Positions 10,918 to 23,860 of a stretch of 64,000 nucleotides of DNA are shown here, piece after piece (position 1 is the stretch's first letter; each line of letters starts with the position of its first letter). The notes below the pieces were generated by a model. The model was not told where the DNA came from and made no database searches. It worked only from the letters and a program-made list of their open reading frames with translations. Source of the DNA: Tolypocladium sp. Sup5 PDA-1 (lineage: Eukaryota; Ascomycota; Sordariomycetes; Hypocreales; Ophiocordycipitaceae); the NCBI GenBank assembly GCA_000750105.3, contig JPHH03000002.1:806001-870000 (forward strand). The letters are read 5' to 3'. The translations under genes and the position numbers were made by a program.

Positions 10918-13907
10918 TTACGCCATGAAATCATCCTCAATTCTGCCCCTAGGGGCTGCCGGGGCAGCACCAAGACTGAGTGCGGCCGCGCGCTCCAAAA
11001 GATCCACGTTGGAGTCCTTGTTGCTGCTTCCACTTCCGCTCGCTCCTCCAACAGGAGGTGCCGTGTTCGACCGCACCTGAACCTTGACCTCGCCCTGGAT
11101 CCCGTCCACCTTGATCGTCGAGACCGTCGTCCCGCCTGGCGGTGGCTTCAGATTCGGCTGCGGCGCCAGGCTCACCAGCTCCCGGAAGAAGTTGTTGGCG
11201 GCTTCGCAGCCGTCAAGCAGCCACTTGAGGCAGATGGTCACCCGCTCTTTGGCGTATGGGTTGTGGTCGTCGTAGGCGCAGCAGTTGAGCAGCGGGACAA
11301 TCCCGTTGTAGTTGACCATTTGCATCTGCACTTGCGAGTTTCCGGGGCTGCTCTGCCCTGGTGGCGGCTGGAGAAGGGTGGCGATGATGGTAAATATCTG
11401 GCCCTTGATGCCGGACCATGGGAACTTGTGTGCAGGTTCCGTCAGAGGTGGCGGTGGCGGAGACGGGGACGGGCTGCCATTGCCAGTCGAATAGGGACGC
11501 TCAATCATGGGATTGCTACCCTCTCCCTGGGGTGACCGCTTCGGCAGCTCGATAAGTGCCTTCTTCTGCACGCCAGCCTCGAGGCCGCTCAGGATGGTGA
11601 TGAGGTCGTACACGGCTTCCCATTCAATGAGCTTCGCTCTTGTATCCGCCATCTCAGCCACCGTGGTGATGAAGTCGAGATATTGTCCCAGCCCATCCTT
11701 GGCGCGCTCCATGTCCCAGCTGTCCACTGGAAACTCGGCAGGGTCGCAGTTCTGCTCGCGGATCTGGGCCTGTAGGTGCATGAGCGCAGCGCATTCTGGC
11801 ACGATGCGGCTCCGGAAGAAGCTGAAGAAGAAATGCACCAGCTTGACGTCCCTCGTATTGTCCTTTGGCTCTTGCGTTGTTGGATTGTGGACCCTGGCGC
11901 GGAACATGTGGTTCACCAGGCGCAACAGCACCGTCTGCGCGGGCGAAATGATGTCCTTTGGTATCCGCAGAGAGTTCCAGGCGTACGGGATCAAGGCACT
12001 GTGATGCAGCGCCTCGACAATCTGTGTGGTAACTTGGAATATGAGCGACTGCTCATCCTTGTCCCAGACGGCAATGAACACCAGCAATTCCCGCAACAGG
12101 CTCTTCCCACAGTCCAGCGCCAGGAACATCCGGCATCGGGTCTTCTGCAAGTTTTCGCCAGCACGGGTGAGGCCAGACCCTGCGTTGTCCAGGATGCACG
12201 ATTTCACTATCATGTGCAGCGCTTCAATTTGCTTAGGGTCCAGAATGTTGGGTACTTCGGTCAACAAACCCGTCAACGGCCCGTCCCCGTAAGACAAGTC
12301 GTCGTCGGCTTCGTCATCATCCATCATATCCTCGACGTACTCGTGGGCGTAGTCATGGTCATGGTCATGGTGGTGGTGGTGGTGGTGGTGGTGGTGGTGG
12401 TGTTCACACTCAGCGTCGTGCTCGTGCGTATCGTGCTCATGCGCATCGTGCTCGTGTGCATCATGTTCGTGTTCATCGTCATGATCATGGTCATCGTGAT
12501 GGCACCCGTGACAATCGGGGCAGTGGCAGTGCTCGTGGTCTGAAAGGTCCTCCTCGACAACCTCTGGAGGCGGCGAGTGGTCTCCTCGGTAAGAATGGGC
12601 ATACCGGTGCATCAGATTGCTCTTGCAGTGCTCCGTTCGCGACTGTGCAAACTCCACTGATGGCATCCCCACGACCCATTCCTCATAGTTCGGGTCGCGT
12701 GCTCGGAGCCACCACGTGTCGATTTCCCTCGAGACTCGGCCGTACGCTCGATCCTGCTCAAACTTGTCCGTTTCATCTGGCTTCCATACGGGGTTGATCT
12801 TTTCGGTTCTGTCGCCAATATCGGCAGGCATGGTTACCGAGCCATCCGGGAGCCAGTTCCAAGCTAGTGGTCGGATGGGGGCCAGGTTGCCAGGAGGTTT
12901 GTCGGCGTGGTTCTGGGCATAGTCCTTCAGTAACTTGCGCGCGGCATCGCACATCTTGGAGTTGCGATCTAGCCAATGTTGAATCTGCTGTTTGGCGACT
13001 TCCGGCCGAAATCCTGAGCCATCGCCCATGCCTTCCTCTGGCCCGGAGAAGGCGGCATCATCGTCATCGAAGAGCACGTCGAACCAGAATGACATCTTGT
13101 TTCTGTCATGCTTGGCCGTCCAGTTATGAGCTTGCTGCATCGATGTCACAAGAAGTTTCTTGACTGGGAATGGTTAGCGGGGCGCACATCGCGAGCAGTA
13201 AGGGGTGGGAAGCCTACAGAGTTCGGTAATGTCGGCGAGCTTCAGTCTCTGAGCCTCGTCGAGGATCTCGCCGTCGTATCCTTTGCTGGTGACGTTGACG
13301 CAGAGAATGATCGTTTGGTAGACCATCTGATCAAAGTGCACAGCCGCACATATGTCCTGGGGGACCTCTGGCTCGGCATTGACCAGCAGGTTTCTGGCAA
13401 TGTGCATGAGCTTGATGAGCGTTCCGAGATCCTCCTTGATGGAGGCGTGGTTCATGACGATCAAAGCCGTGCTTTCCTGGGGGCTGACGCCCTTCTCGGG
13501 GTCGTTCAGACTTGATAGAGGGCCCACAGATCTGGTAGTCAGGCTCGGGATGGCAGCGGCGAAGATCCTCGTGAGCCAAATCCAGATGGCCACATTGCGC
13601 GACAGCGCTTCTCTGCAACCGCCAGTCAGCAGCGGATGGGTTTGGTGGTGTTCTTCGCGACCTACCGCGCTGCCCTCAGCGTATGCGTCTTCTCCAGCGT
13701 CTTGGAGATCATGGAGCCCACTCGGGCCGCCGTCAGAGGGCCCATGGGGGGGGAATGGGTGTAGTGGCCCTCGAGGCAGATGAGGGCGGCAGAGAAGCAG
13801 CGCTCCTCGATGGTTTCGCCTTGGCCGTCGTTGACGATTTCTGCAGCGGGCTCCGCGTACTCGGCCAGGCGCGTCATGGCCTCCCTGGAAGGATGCATCT
13901 CCGTCAT
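10918..13907 (-). CDS. CTR86/ataxin-10-domain protein with His-rich insert
   Basis: Conserved fungal protein of uncertain function, often annotated as copper transport protein 86 from the yeast gene name; the family carries an ataxin-10 domain of armadillo-like helices. Three exons are predicted: 13907-13666, 13612-13218 and 13163-10918. Introns are 53 and 54 nt (GTAGGT..GCAG, GTAGGC..CCAG). The product is 960 residues. The start at 13907 (MTEMHPSREAM) is tentative; the frame is open upstream. Helical repeats fill residues 1-215 (including ARNLLVNAEPEVPQDICA). The C-terminal ataxin-10-type block is near LLNCCAYDDHNPYAKERV. Between them, residues about 422-487 form an extreme His/Asp/Glu/Cys insert with four spaced cysteines and a run of about twelve His. 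No membrane segments are seen, so a transporter role is unlikely from the sequence. Confidence 0.8.
12340..12537 (-). repeat. CAC/CAT-rich repeat encoding His-rich tract
   Basis: Within exon 3 of the CTR86-like gene. The + strand reads (GGT)n near 12369-12402. Beside it are degenerate repeats giving HEHDAHEHDAHEHDTHEHD. It also encodes CHCPDCHGCHH. The composition suggests metal binding or simple-sequence expansion. Confidence 0.85.
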
Positions 13908-14739
13908 GATGGCGACGTCGAGAGCCTGTTGGCGCAGGTAAGGTGAGAGGTGAGTCGGTGAACTCGGCACCGGGCAGTGTGAGCGACTGAGTGGTGTTGT
14001 ACCTGAAATTTTGGGAGGCTCCGCAAATTTTGAGGTGCACAGGTACGAAGTACTGCCTGGTGGCGGGGTTTTTGTAAGCAAGCAACGGGATGAACACCAG
14101 CGTGGTGAGTTTGCAAGAACAAGGTAGCTGGGCGCCGTGGCCTTCAAAACCCGTTGCCGGACGATTCTGCTAGCCGTGAATTCCGCTAGCATAAGGTAGT
14201 ATCATGGCGCCTACCTTGGGCAACAAGGGAGTTGATACTGGACTCTTAGCATCGTGCAAGTCTCATGCTGCAGGCGGCGCTAGGCATTACATGCAACAGG
14301 TGCAGGGTAGGTTTTCATCTGAATTGCTTCACGTTCTTCGCATGAAGTACCTAGGTACCCTAGGTAGATTTCCATTTACTGTCGGCAGAAATTGGTGGTT
14401 ATCCCGTATCCCGTTGGAACACATTGTACCCTACCATACGACAACAGAGATTTTGTATAGAAATGTCGAACAGAGAATTTGGAAGTAATCAGTCCTTTGA
14501 TGCTGGCACAAAGATGGTTGTTGCTCCCAGGTGGCTTATCAGCTAATCAGTCAGCCCCTCATGGCGGGGTAAATACTCCAGGAGCTGCCCAATATTCTAC
14601 CATCACGACATCGCCCGTATTTTGCTCTCGCTCCATCTGTCTTCGACAACCACATTGCTCTGCAACGCGTCGCGCAATCGACTGAACCGGGCGATCCGAT
14701 ACCCGGCGATAGTTGTTCACGTTTGCGCAAACCGTCGCA
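13908..14739. promoter_or_regulatory. Divergent CTR86-like / MTAP 5' region
   Basis: 832 bp upstream of both genes. It contains a GTACGAAGTAC word at 14043-14053 and two CCTAGG words near 14350-14365 (GTACCTAGGTAC and CCCTAGG). No gene is seen, though the CTR86-like frame stays open to 14192. Confidence 0.5.
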
Positions 14740-15774
14740 ATGGCTGGTCTTCCCACCACCTTCGACGGTCCGTCCCCCTCAACATCGCGACTCCGGTTGC
14801 CGCGGATGCTAACCGATCGTTAGAGCATGTCCATATCGCCGTCATTGGCGGCACGGGCCTTGCTCACCTCGAAGGATACACGCCGGTCGCTGTCCTGAAC
14901 CCCGTCACGCCTTGGGGGGCCCCCGCCTCCCCGATCCATATCCTCTCTCACAACAATGTCAACATTGCCTTCCTCGCTCGTCACGGCCTGCACCATCAGT
15001 TCGCCCCCCACGAAGTCCCCAACCGAGCCAACATCGCCGCCCTGCGCCACATCGGCGTGCGATGCGTCATCGCCTTCTCTGCGGTGGGCTCCCTGCAAGA
15101 GGAGATCAAGCCCATGGACTTTGTCGTCCCGGACCAGGTGATCGACCGCACCAAGGGCGTCCGCCCGTTTACCTTCTTCGAGGGCGGAGTCGTTGGCCAT
15201 GTTGGGTTCGCCGACCCCTTTGATGCGGGGCTGGCTCAAGTCGTCAAGACGTGCGCGCAGCACATGGAGGGAGACGGCGTCGTGCTCCACGAGAAGGGGA
15301 CCGTCATCTGCATGGGTGAGTTGGAAACGATCGCGTTGGGTCACAAACTGTCAGGCTGACATCGTCGCAGAGGGTCCGCAATTCTCGACGCGCGCAGAGT
15401 CCAACATGTACCGGTCATGGGGTGGTTCCGTCATCAACATGTCGACGCTCCCCGAGGCCAAGCTGGCGCGGGAGGCTGAAATGGCGTATCAGGTCATCGC
15501 CATGGCGACCGACTACGACTGCTGGCACTCGTTCGAGGACGTCAACGTTGAGATGGTGGGCAAGTTCATGCAGGCCAACAGCAAGAATGCCAAGAGGCTG
15601 GTCGGCGGTGTTCTGGACCAGCTCTCCAAGCAAGAGCACAGCGACCTCGTCATGGCCAAGCACTTCGAGGGTGCCAGCCAGGGCGCCGTCAAGTTCATGA
15701 CGAAGCCTGAGGGTAGAGATCCCGAAGCGATGAAGAGGGTCGAGTACCTCTTTCCGGACTTCTGGAAGTCTTGA
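14740..15774 (+). CDS. meu1: S-methyl-5'-thioadenosine phosphorylase (methionine salvage)
   Basis: Phosphorolyses methylthioadenosine, the by-product of polyamine synthesis, to adenine and methylthioribose 1-phosphate. Three exons, 14740-14767, 14824-15315 and 15371-15774, encode 307 residues. Intron 1 (14768-14823) has a GCTAACC branch site and TTAG end; intron 2 (15316-15370) starts GTGAGT. The very short first exon gives MAGLPTTFDE and joins directly to HVHIAVIGGTGLAHLEGY. The PNP/MTAP motifs are intact: GGTGL, LARHGLHHQFAPHEVPNRANI, FSAVGSLQEEI, PDQVIDRT, EGPQFSTRAES, and the substrate-binding MSTLPEAKLAREAEM followed by ATDYDCW. The gene neighbours are not other salvage enzymes. Length and motifs fit fungal MTAP well. 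Confidence 0.95.
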
Positions 15775-18700
15775 GAGAGCGAGGGGTCAGGGTGATGTCG
15801 AAAGTTGGGGTCACGGCGAGACCTTATACGCCAGTCTTTGAAAGGTACATGCTGATGTGGATTGATAGCTGATGTGGATTGATACAACTGATGGCGACGA
15901 ATCTAGAGAACGTTATATCGAAAATCTTCAACAGATAGAATAGAGACAATATGCGACGCAAAACATACGTCACAGCTACACCATCACATGCTCAAGAAAC
16001 TCACACTCAGGACTGGTTGGTGACACTGCATCAGTCCAAAATCTGCTAATTGGCAGAGCTCGACTGTTGTGGTGGTCTCCGAACAAGCTTCAACCTCCAG
16101 ATGGCCCCCGATCTTGTGCATTGTCATGCGTCGACGACCACAACGGCTACTGCCGTGCCACCAACCCATCCCATGCGCGAGATCCTTTCACGTTTCACGA
16201 ACCAGAGGCCCAGTGATGGTTTCGTACCACCCACCACGGCCGAAACGCATCCGGTATATGACCCGGGGCACAAGAGCCAACGTTCCCGGTAGTTGGCAAG
16301 AGGGTTGACGTTCGGATGGTGTGGCAGTTGACTGCAGCGCAGCCGTCCCGGATCCTGCCTTGCCTGCCTTTGCGAGCCAACACCACCATCTCTTCCTCCT
16401 TGATAGCGTGCGCAGTGCGACCCGAGGGGGACTATGAGGGTGGGAGCTGTGCGCGGTAGCGAATGTCGGCTCTCCATGCAGAGGCTTGCTCGCTCCCGGT
16501 ATACCGGTCCACACGTAACCTCTGCGTACCACCGCAAATCTGACAAGTGTGTTAGAATGGAATGCTCGACTGGCTGCACGTCTGGGGAGGCCCTGGTGAT
16601 GATGGGAGCTTGGTTCCAGTGTGTAGCTTCAAGCCATCTCCCCGCGTATATGCCACGCTCGATGTGTATAGCGGACGCAACCAAGCCGGGTGCTTGTGCA
16701 CCTCGCTTCCACAACTCTGGCTCAGCCCAAAAGCCAACAAAATTACCTGCAAGAAGAGCGATTGGCTGTCTCGGGGCCCATGCTGCGCCGTTGAGAATGC
16801 ACCCCATCTTGCATCCAACGTCCTGATCCACATATGGGGATTCAACGGGGGCATATCACCGCCGCCGTCACCAGACAGCTAGCTCTTGGCACCGCCGCCA
16901 GCCCACCGCGGAAGACGCTTTTACTCGTACGAGGACGGAGCATGCACGGATACGTACATGCTACATGTCTTATATCACATCCCGGCTCCGGTTCGTCGGC
17001 GGCGGACGGCGCGCCCCCCTGAGTCGAGCCATGCGGAGCGGCCGCACATTTCGTTGGAACATGCACCGACGCCTGAAGCGGGACTCGGGACTCCACGGCT
17101 GCCACGTACGATACACACGTCTACGGTAACAATTTTCCGTTAAATATAGTTTTTTTTGGTTTGCCCCTTGGCCCCCACTGATGAGGCGGGTACGCATCTG
17201 GCATACAGATGCTGGCTCGAGCATAGGATGCTGGTCCCTGCAACGCCGTAAAAGGCCAAGATCACAAGGCCTCGCGGGCAGCTGCTGGTATTGACCGCCC
17301 CTTGACGTTTCTCGGACTTGTTTCCTCTATCTATCCGTGTGCCGTACGAAGTACCAAGGACTCCGTGCATGCAGTTTTGTGTTCTTGATTATAAGAAAAT
17401 TGCCCCAACTTGGCTCGATTTCTACAGCACGATGTTGACGTCTGCGGACTGGCGTTGCGGTAGCACACGTCTGCTTCCAAGCACGGAGCACCGTGTAAGG
17501 TAATTGGAGCTCCTCAACAACTTGTATTATTGAGGTTTCAATCCGCGCAACTGTTGGACGGCGACAGGCGATAACCGCAAAGACTGCAAAGATTGCAATG
17601 TACGAAGTACAGAGTAGATCGAATTCTATCACTATCTCACTCCCAACATTGTGCGCCGTTGGAACTAGTACGTTGTCTTATCATGGCCATGAAGAAACGG
17701 CTGAACCAACGTTCAATGACAGAACCTCCTACTAACACCCCATTAGGGCATCGGTTAGCCTACACACTCGTACATGTTAGCCATTGCGAGCTAGACGGCT
17801 GCATCCTCACAAATCTGCGGGTCAACGATGGAGCGGCACCCCCCCCCCCCCCCCAAACAGGATGGGGCGCGTCGTTGGGCCGTGACCTGTCACTTTTAAG
17901 ATCCTCTGGCAGGTTTAGCTGCGGGCGCACCTGCCATCTCCACCGGCTAGTGATGCACATGACGGCGACGTCGTCGTCCTTGGCCGCCTTGTCGCGTTGC
18001 GAGAGACGGTGCGGCCTAAGCGACACGGATGGGCGATATCCATCGGGAGGGACGGAGACGGCAGAGACAAAGAGAGACACACGCGGGCAACGGGTCTGCG
18101 CAGCATGACTTGGCTTGTACATACCGAGAGACAAGCAAAGTTGAGAGGCATATGCCGGCCAACGGTCGACGGGTCTCGTCTTTTGTTGTTGCAGTGCCTC
18201 GCTTTGTCGGTCCGCCGGCAGAGCAGAACAGCGTGAGTCTCGGAACTGCGGGCGCTGAACCGGCAACGTTGCAGCTGTTGCATCTGATCAAGTACGTCGT
18301 CAGCGCCTGGGGTCCCGAGTTGGGCAACGGGCTACGCAGTCGACGCTCCCTCTTCGTCAACGACTTCCCCTTGCAGTCGGCGCTCACGGCCGCACACTGC
18401 AGCGGGCGTGCCGATCGATCCCATTCCATCAACTTGCAGCTTAGGTGCGAAGCAGGAGTGCGTATGGATACACCTTTCTCCCGCCGTGCCGGGAATAGCC
18501 AGACAACTCGACCTGTCCATCATGTTCCCAAATCTCCATATGTCATCATCGTTGCCGTCATCGATGCAGCCCGCATCTCGTCTCGCATGCAGCGATCACC
18601 CCGGTTGAGCGGTTAATGAAACAGGCCACCCAGAGCGTTGTGCATCTCCATCCAGCATGTATGTACAGTAATTACAGGCTAAAGCCCCCAGAGCGGCCCC

Positions 18701-20554
18701 ATGCCCCAGGGTCTCTGGCAAACCCGCCAGACAAAGCTGAGATCTGACACCCACCCACGCAGCCAGGGATCGTGAATGGGGGGAGGCACGGAGACCAGCC
18801 CGGTGCAGTTTAATCGCCGACGCGGCAAACGACAGGCCGAATTCTCCGCCCGGCCACTGCCCTGTCCTTGCGCGGGCGCCCCTGGACCCTGAAAGGATCC
18901 TGTGCCCATCCGTGGTCGATCCATCAGTGCATGCGTTGGGTTGCGTTTGCGTCTCGTGCTAACTACTGTAGCTTACGATTACGAGCTACCTAAGGTGAAG
19001 AGGGTGCTGCTACGAAGTACCAGGGCATGACAGAGGAAACGTTCCCTGCTAGCTTCGTTTCCTCAATTAATTTAACAACGACAACATCGGACAAATCCAA
19101 AAGGCTGCGTCGTGCCTTGCTGACGAGCCTCCTTGGATTGCCCTAATACGTACGAAGTATACGGAGGAACTGCGTAGCTATGCACTCTTTCTGTTGCACA
19201 TCGCAGGGCGTGGTAATTTCGACAACGGGAGCGACGGGAAGACCCGAACGGCGGGGTCCGGGCCGCGGCCAGTGTGGGACCCCTGATTCCTCACCTTGGG
19301 CCAAGCTGCCCAAGCAGGGCACACCGCTGGTGCAAAGTTGGGTAGGGTTTGAGCTTCGTTCAACGTTTTAAACCAGTCTTTGTAAGACGCGTGCTGCGAT
19401 TGCCTGGTGCGCCGAGAGGCCCCGTAGATCGAATGCGGGCCTCGTCGACCCGCGGTCTGTGGGGACGGACCACCGGAGGGACCCTCGAGGGGCCTTGCGG
19501 TGGGATTGGCGCGGCGGGCCGCGGGCGGAGCGAGGACTTCAGGCACGAGATGAAATGCCTGTGGGTTAAACGGTGGAGCGACGGAGCGGTGATTCCGGCA
19601 GAATGCCCCGCTTTGGGCGGGAGCAGCACGATTCAAGGATCTTGCGAGGTGTTGATAGTAATAGTACGACTCCGTACGTACTTGTCCCGCGGGAGGCTCA
19701 CCGAAGAGCGGTAAGAAGAGGGAGCAGGCAACAACGTTCGGTGAAGTCCTGCGTGTCTCGAATACGCACGAGTCAAGCAAGACCGGCGCAGCCCATCCCG
19801 CAACTGCAGCGAGGCAACAAAAAACGTGCTAAAGGGGGGGGAGCCGGGACCAGCACGCGATGCGGCTCTCCCGCGTCATTTATCAGCCGTCTGCTCGCGT
19901 GGCCCATGCGGGGGGAACGAGAAGGCGGGCAGCCAGGCAGAAAGGCATCGAGCCTAGGTAGGCAAAGGTAGCTAGGGTTTGTTGAAGCTGGCCTGGGTCG
20001 GCTAAGCCACCCCTTCTCATGCAAGATGGGCACGTCAGTCCAGCCCAATCGCAGATCTGACAAGAAGGGTGGGAGACGCGGCGCGAGAAGTCACGGGCGT
20101 GCCAAAGAAACGCCGAGAACCTGCAAGCCACGCACAACCTCGGCTGGCAATTTTTTATTTTTCGCTGCGTCCAGCAGGCTCCGAGACAGACTATTTGTTT
20201 AATCTAGCGGTTCAGCTTTACATGGGATATGCCAGACAATACGTCCGTACTGTTGTGGTGATTTGAAGAGTGCTAATCAGGCCATGTCCAGGCAATAATA
20301 GCCTTAGCCGTCTTTCTCCAGGCACAACCACCTAAGGTATTATATCACGTCTAGGATACACCCAACGCTTCATCCAAGGCATGGCTACGTACAACATCTC
20401 ACAACCCACGCCCGCACAAAAAGAACGAGTCCGTCATGCCATTGGTACTTCTTCTTGCTCGCACTGGAAGTAAGTGTTGCTTGCCTGCTGCCAAGTATTA
20501 GCACGCACGCCCCCCCAACGCAAAAAGGTGAGGTCGTGCCCCTGCTGAGGCACG

Positions 20555-20589
<35 letters not shown>
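20555..20589. repeat. Poly-C homopolymer, 35 nt
   Basis: An uninterrupted run of 35 C. A second C tract (16 nt) is at 17839-17854 and a G tract (14 nt) at 37451-37464. All three are in spacers. Length in the assembly may be unreliable. Confidence 0.9.
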
Positions 20590-20590
<1 letters not shown>

Positions 20591-23577
20591 CGATGGCGCT
20601 CATGCAAGAGAGAGAGACCTGCACAATCGACACACGACCGCAGGAACGCATTGCCAATTCCCGAGGAGAGAAGGGGTTTTTGTGTGCGTGTTCGTGCGCG
20701 TGTGTTAAAGACAGGGAAATGTGAGGAGGAAATTAGTGTAATAAGAAGGTTCTTGCGGTGGTGCTCCAATGTCAGGCCATGCCATGGGAGAAGGGACATG
20801 GATTCCCTTGAATGGGGGGCTTTTCGGATTGTTTGATAGCTCTCATCATTCGCATTTAGAAGCACATCCGTCCAGCACCCCGTTCAGCCGTTGCTCGCTA
20901 CACTGCCTCTAGTGAAGAGCTGCATCCATCTGTGGCATCGCCATGCAACCGTACAGAGTAGTAGGACACGCGTAGTCACAGACGTGCATCTCGATCACCC
21001 ACACCAAATCCAAGTCCATGCCCATGCACGGGAGCCCCCCTCGCCCTCCTCTCGTTCCTCTTCCCCACCTCCGCCGCCCATCCATGTCCATGTCCTCGTC
21101 CTTGTCCATGTCTCGTCTGTTGCTCGGCGTCCGATGCTTTGCTTCTCACGGCCCCGGGCGAGCCTCCATTAGTAATGATCAGGGCCCGGAGAGCAATTGC
21201 GGCTGCATCTGCTCTCCTCTCTCCCTCTCTCGTAGGGACCCCTCGTACGAATTCGTCTCCCAATGATTGGTGTCGTTGGAGTGCGCGCAGAGCCACTTAC
21301 ACCAACCGTCCCCTTCCCTCCACCAACCAACCACCTGTAGACGGCAAACCATCCGTACATAACATGCTCATAACAGGCTCCTCCGCGCCGGCTCGTGCCC
21401 TCGTACATACTCGTACGGACTACTGACTACTCTCTTCAACCAAGCGGATTGCGACGTCTCCCATTCGCACACGAGCATCGAGCATCCCGCCAGAGGGCAT
21501 CAGCTCGCGGCGCCAACGGCAGCCAACGTGTAACATCATACCCACACCATACGCGTTTGTACAAGCGTGCGCTCTCGCACGTACGCCTCATACCCTCTTG
21601 CCTCTGTCAATTCATCCGGATGGGACCAACCAGCCAACCAAGGACGAGTTGCTTCGCATACGGAGTACCATGCCTAGGTACTGCCTACTGCCTACTCGTA
21701 CTCGCACGGCGGGCGGAGCACCACCCACCTGAAATGTGAGCCCACCAGCTTGCATCTGCATCCGCATCTGCATCTCTGTCTGCCACCAGCATCAACACAT
21801 GAGCCAGCCACCCCTCCCTCCTCGATGTTCCCCAAACCCAGCCCACCCCCTCTGCCTACCTGCCTACTACTCCCAGCCGCGCTCAACAGGTACTCGTATG
21901 TACATGCTCACAGACGGCGCAAGGTACGTACAGTATAATATGGACGCAAGTCTGTTTGTCCATTCGGACATTTCGTGTACTTAAACTACGCCTGCGCATA
22001 TTTCGAGGTATCCTCTCGCACCCCCTCCCATCATCCATGTCCAACGCCCCCCCGCAGGCAAGCCGCCTTCCCCACCTCGTCTCTGCAAAAGAAGCCTCCC
22101 TCCGCCAGACAGATGATGACGGACGGAGCAACCTGTCAACACAAATTGATTAATTGTTAACATGTATGTACTTTCGTACCTAGTCTTCTCTCCACCCCTC
22201 GAGATCTGCATTGCGGGACCATCTTCGCGCCTTTCCGCGGCACTTTGTTCCTTTAAACTGCCCAACTCCCGCGGCCCTTATTAGTGGCAGCGGAACGGTC
22301 ACCAGACGCTCGCTCACTCCTCCACCGAAGCTACCAGTGAGAGCGAGGGCAAGGGAGACGAAAAGGGTGTGTGCGAGTGCCTCAATGGGTAACAAATGAC
22401 CGTAGCTGACCGACAGGTCGCCGTTCAGGCAAGACAGGCCAGCCCCCGCAAGGGCATAGAGCCACATGCAATGGAGATCCAATCTTCAGATGCTTCGTTT
22501 CGAAGCCTTCCAGGTGCTGCCAAGCACCCAATCAAGCTTTCGGCGGACCCACGCAATTCTAGGAAATGTACAATACACGCTTGTCATTCCGCATTCATGA
22601 CTTGCATCTGTCTTCCCATCCTCGCTCGTCCTTGTCAGAAGGGGGGGGGGGTTCCTCCATACGTGCGTACAAGTCAAGGGTGGTCCCCGTCACCTCCGGC
22701 TCCGTCTGGGCCGCCATCCAAGCCATGCTTCCCTTTGTCTGGTCTACCTTATGTATGTATCCGCAGATGACGATGATTCTCGACCCCAGGTCGGAGCTCG
22801 CACGTGGAGCCCAACGGGACGGGCCTCCCTCCAGCATGTGAGCCCGGTCACCCCAAAGGCCTCCCGCTGCTGCTCGGGCCCGCGCTCATCGTCGTCGGCA
22901 CGAGGAAGCCAAAGCCAAGCCCAGGCCATCTTCTCATGGCAACAGGTGCAGCTGATGCGCTGAAAGCTACATGGCCAACCGGACAGGGAGTCGGTCTTCT
23001 TGCTCTTCCGCGCTGCTCCGCATCTCGCACACCCCCCCTGCGACCTCCTCGCACACTCCCACCCCCAGTTCCCCAACGGCCTCACCAAGGCAGAGCAGGG
23101 GTCCTGAGGTGGAGGCAATGCCACCCTCCATGCAGCGCCCTAATGTAGGGCGAACCTCTTCCGGCCAGGCCCCGGTTGTGATCAAGGTTCGCCGCAGATT
23201 GGTACGTACAAGGTAGCCAGCTGCTGACTGCTGGGTTTGGGGTGATTTGACGCTGGCTGGGCAGGTGGTCCATTCAATTCGGAGCTGCCATCACCTCATG
23301 CTGGCCAGTCCATTTGACTCGCTTGTCAGGGCCCTGCTCTTGCCAACGCACAGCGCTTTTTGACACAGCAAGGTTCGGTGCAGAGCGACAAGAGACATCA
23401 GGCTGGAACTCTCGACCACAGTCTCCGAATAGCTGGTCCTCTGGCCCCAGTGGAGTGAATCGACGCGCACGAGGCGAGGACCTGCCGGTCGGATGTAATT
23501 CTCGACGCCTCTCACTCTTGCCCCCCTCCCCCCGTGACTCTTGGCTGCTGTCACAAGATTTCTTCCCTCCTCGCCAG

Positions 23578-23860
23578 TCTTCTTTGTTCAGCATTGATTC
23601 ACAGAACTCTCTCGACAGTGATTCGCGGTACTCTCCCGGGTAGCGTTATCCTCGTCGTGCGTCCGTCTTCTTTGTTCGGCATTGGTTCGCAGAACTCTCC
23701 CGGCAGTATTGCCCTCCTCCGGCGTCCATCTTCTTTGTTCAGCATTGGGCAGCAGAACGCTTCCGGAAGCATTTTCCTCCTCCGGCGTCGGTCTTTTCGT
23801 TCGGCGTTGGTTCGCAGCACCCTGGCGACGGTGGTTCGCAGCACTCTCCGACAAGACGCT
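23578..23860. repeat. 63-bp imperfect minisatellite
   Basis: The word TCTTCTTTGTTC(A/G)GCATTG recurs at 23578, 23666 and 23729, and a diverged form at 23792. The last three starts are 63 bp apart and the first is 88 bp from the second. The unit also holds GCAGAACTCTCCCGGCAG and CTCCTCCGGCGTC. The period is a multiple of three, so frames stay open on both strands through it. It ends about 180 bp upstream of the methyltransferase start. Confidence 0.8.

Noticed and set aside
19178..19780. 200-codon minus-strand frame in the 8.3 kb spacer
   Set aside because: No motif recognised and competing plus-strand frames of similar length cover the same bases.
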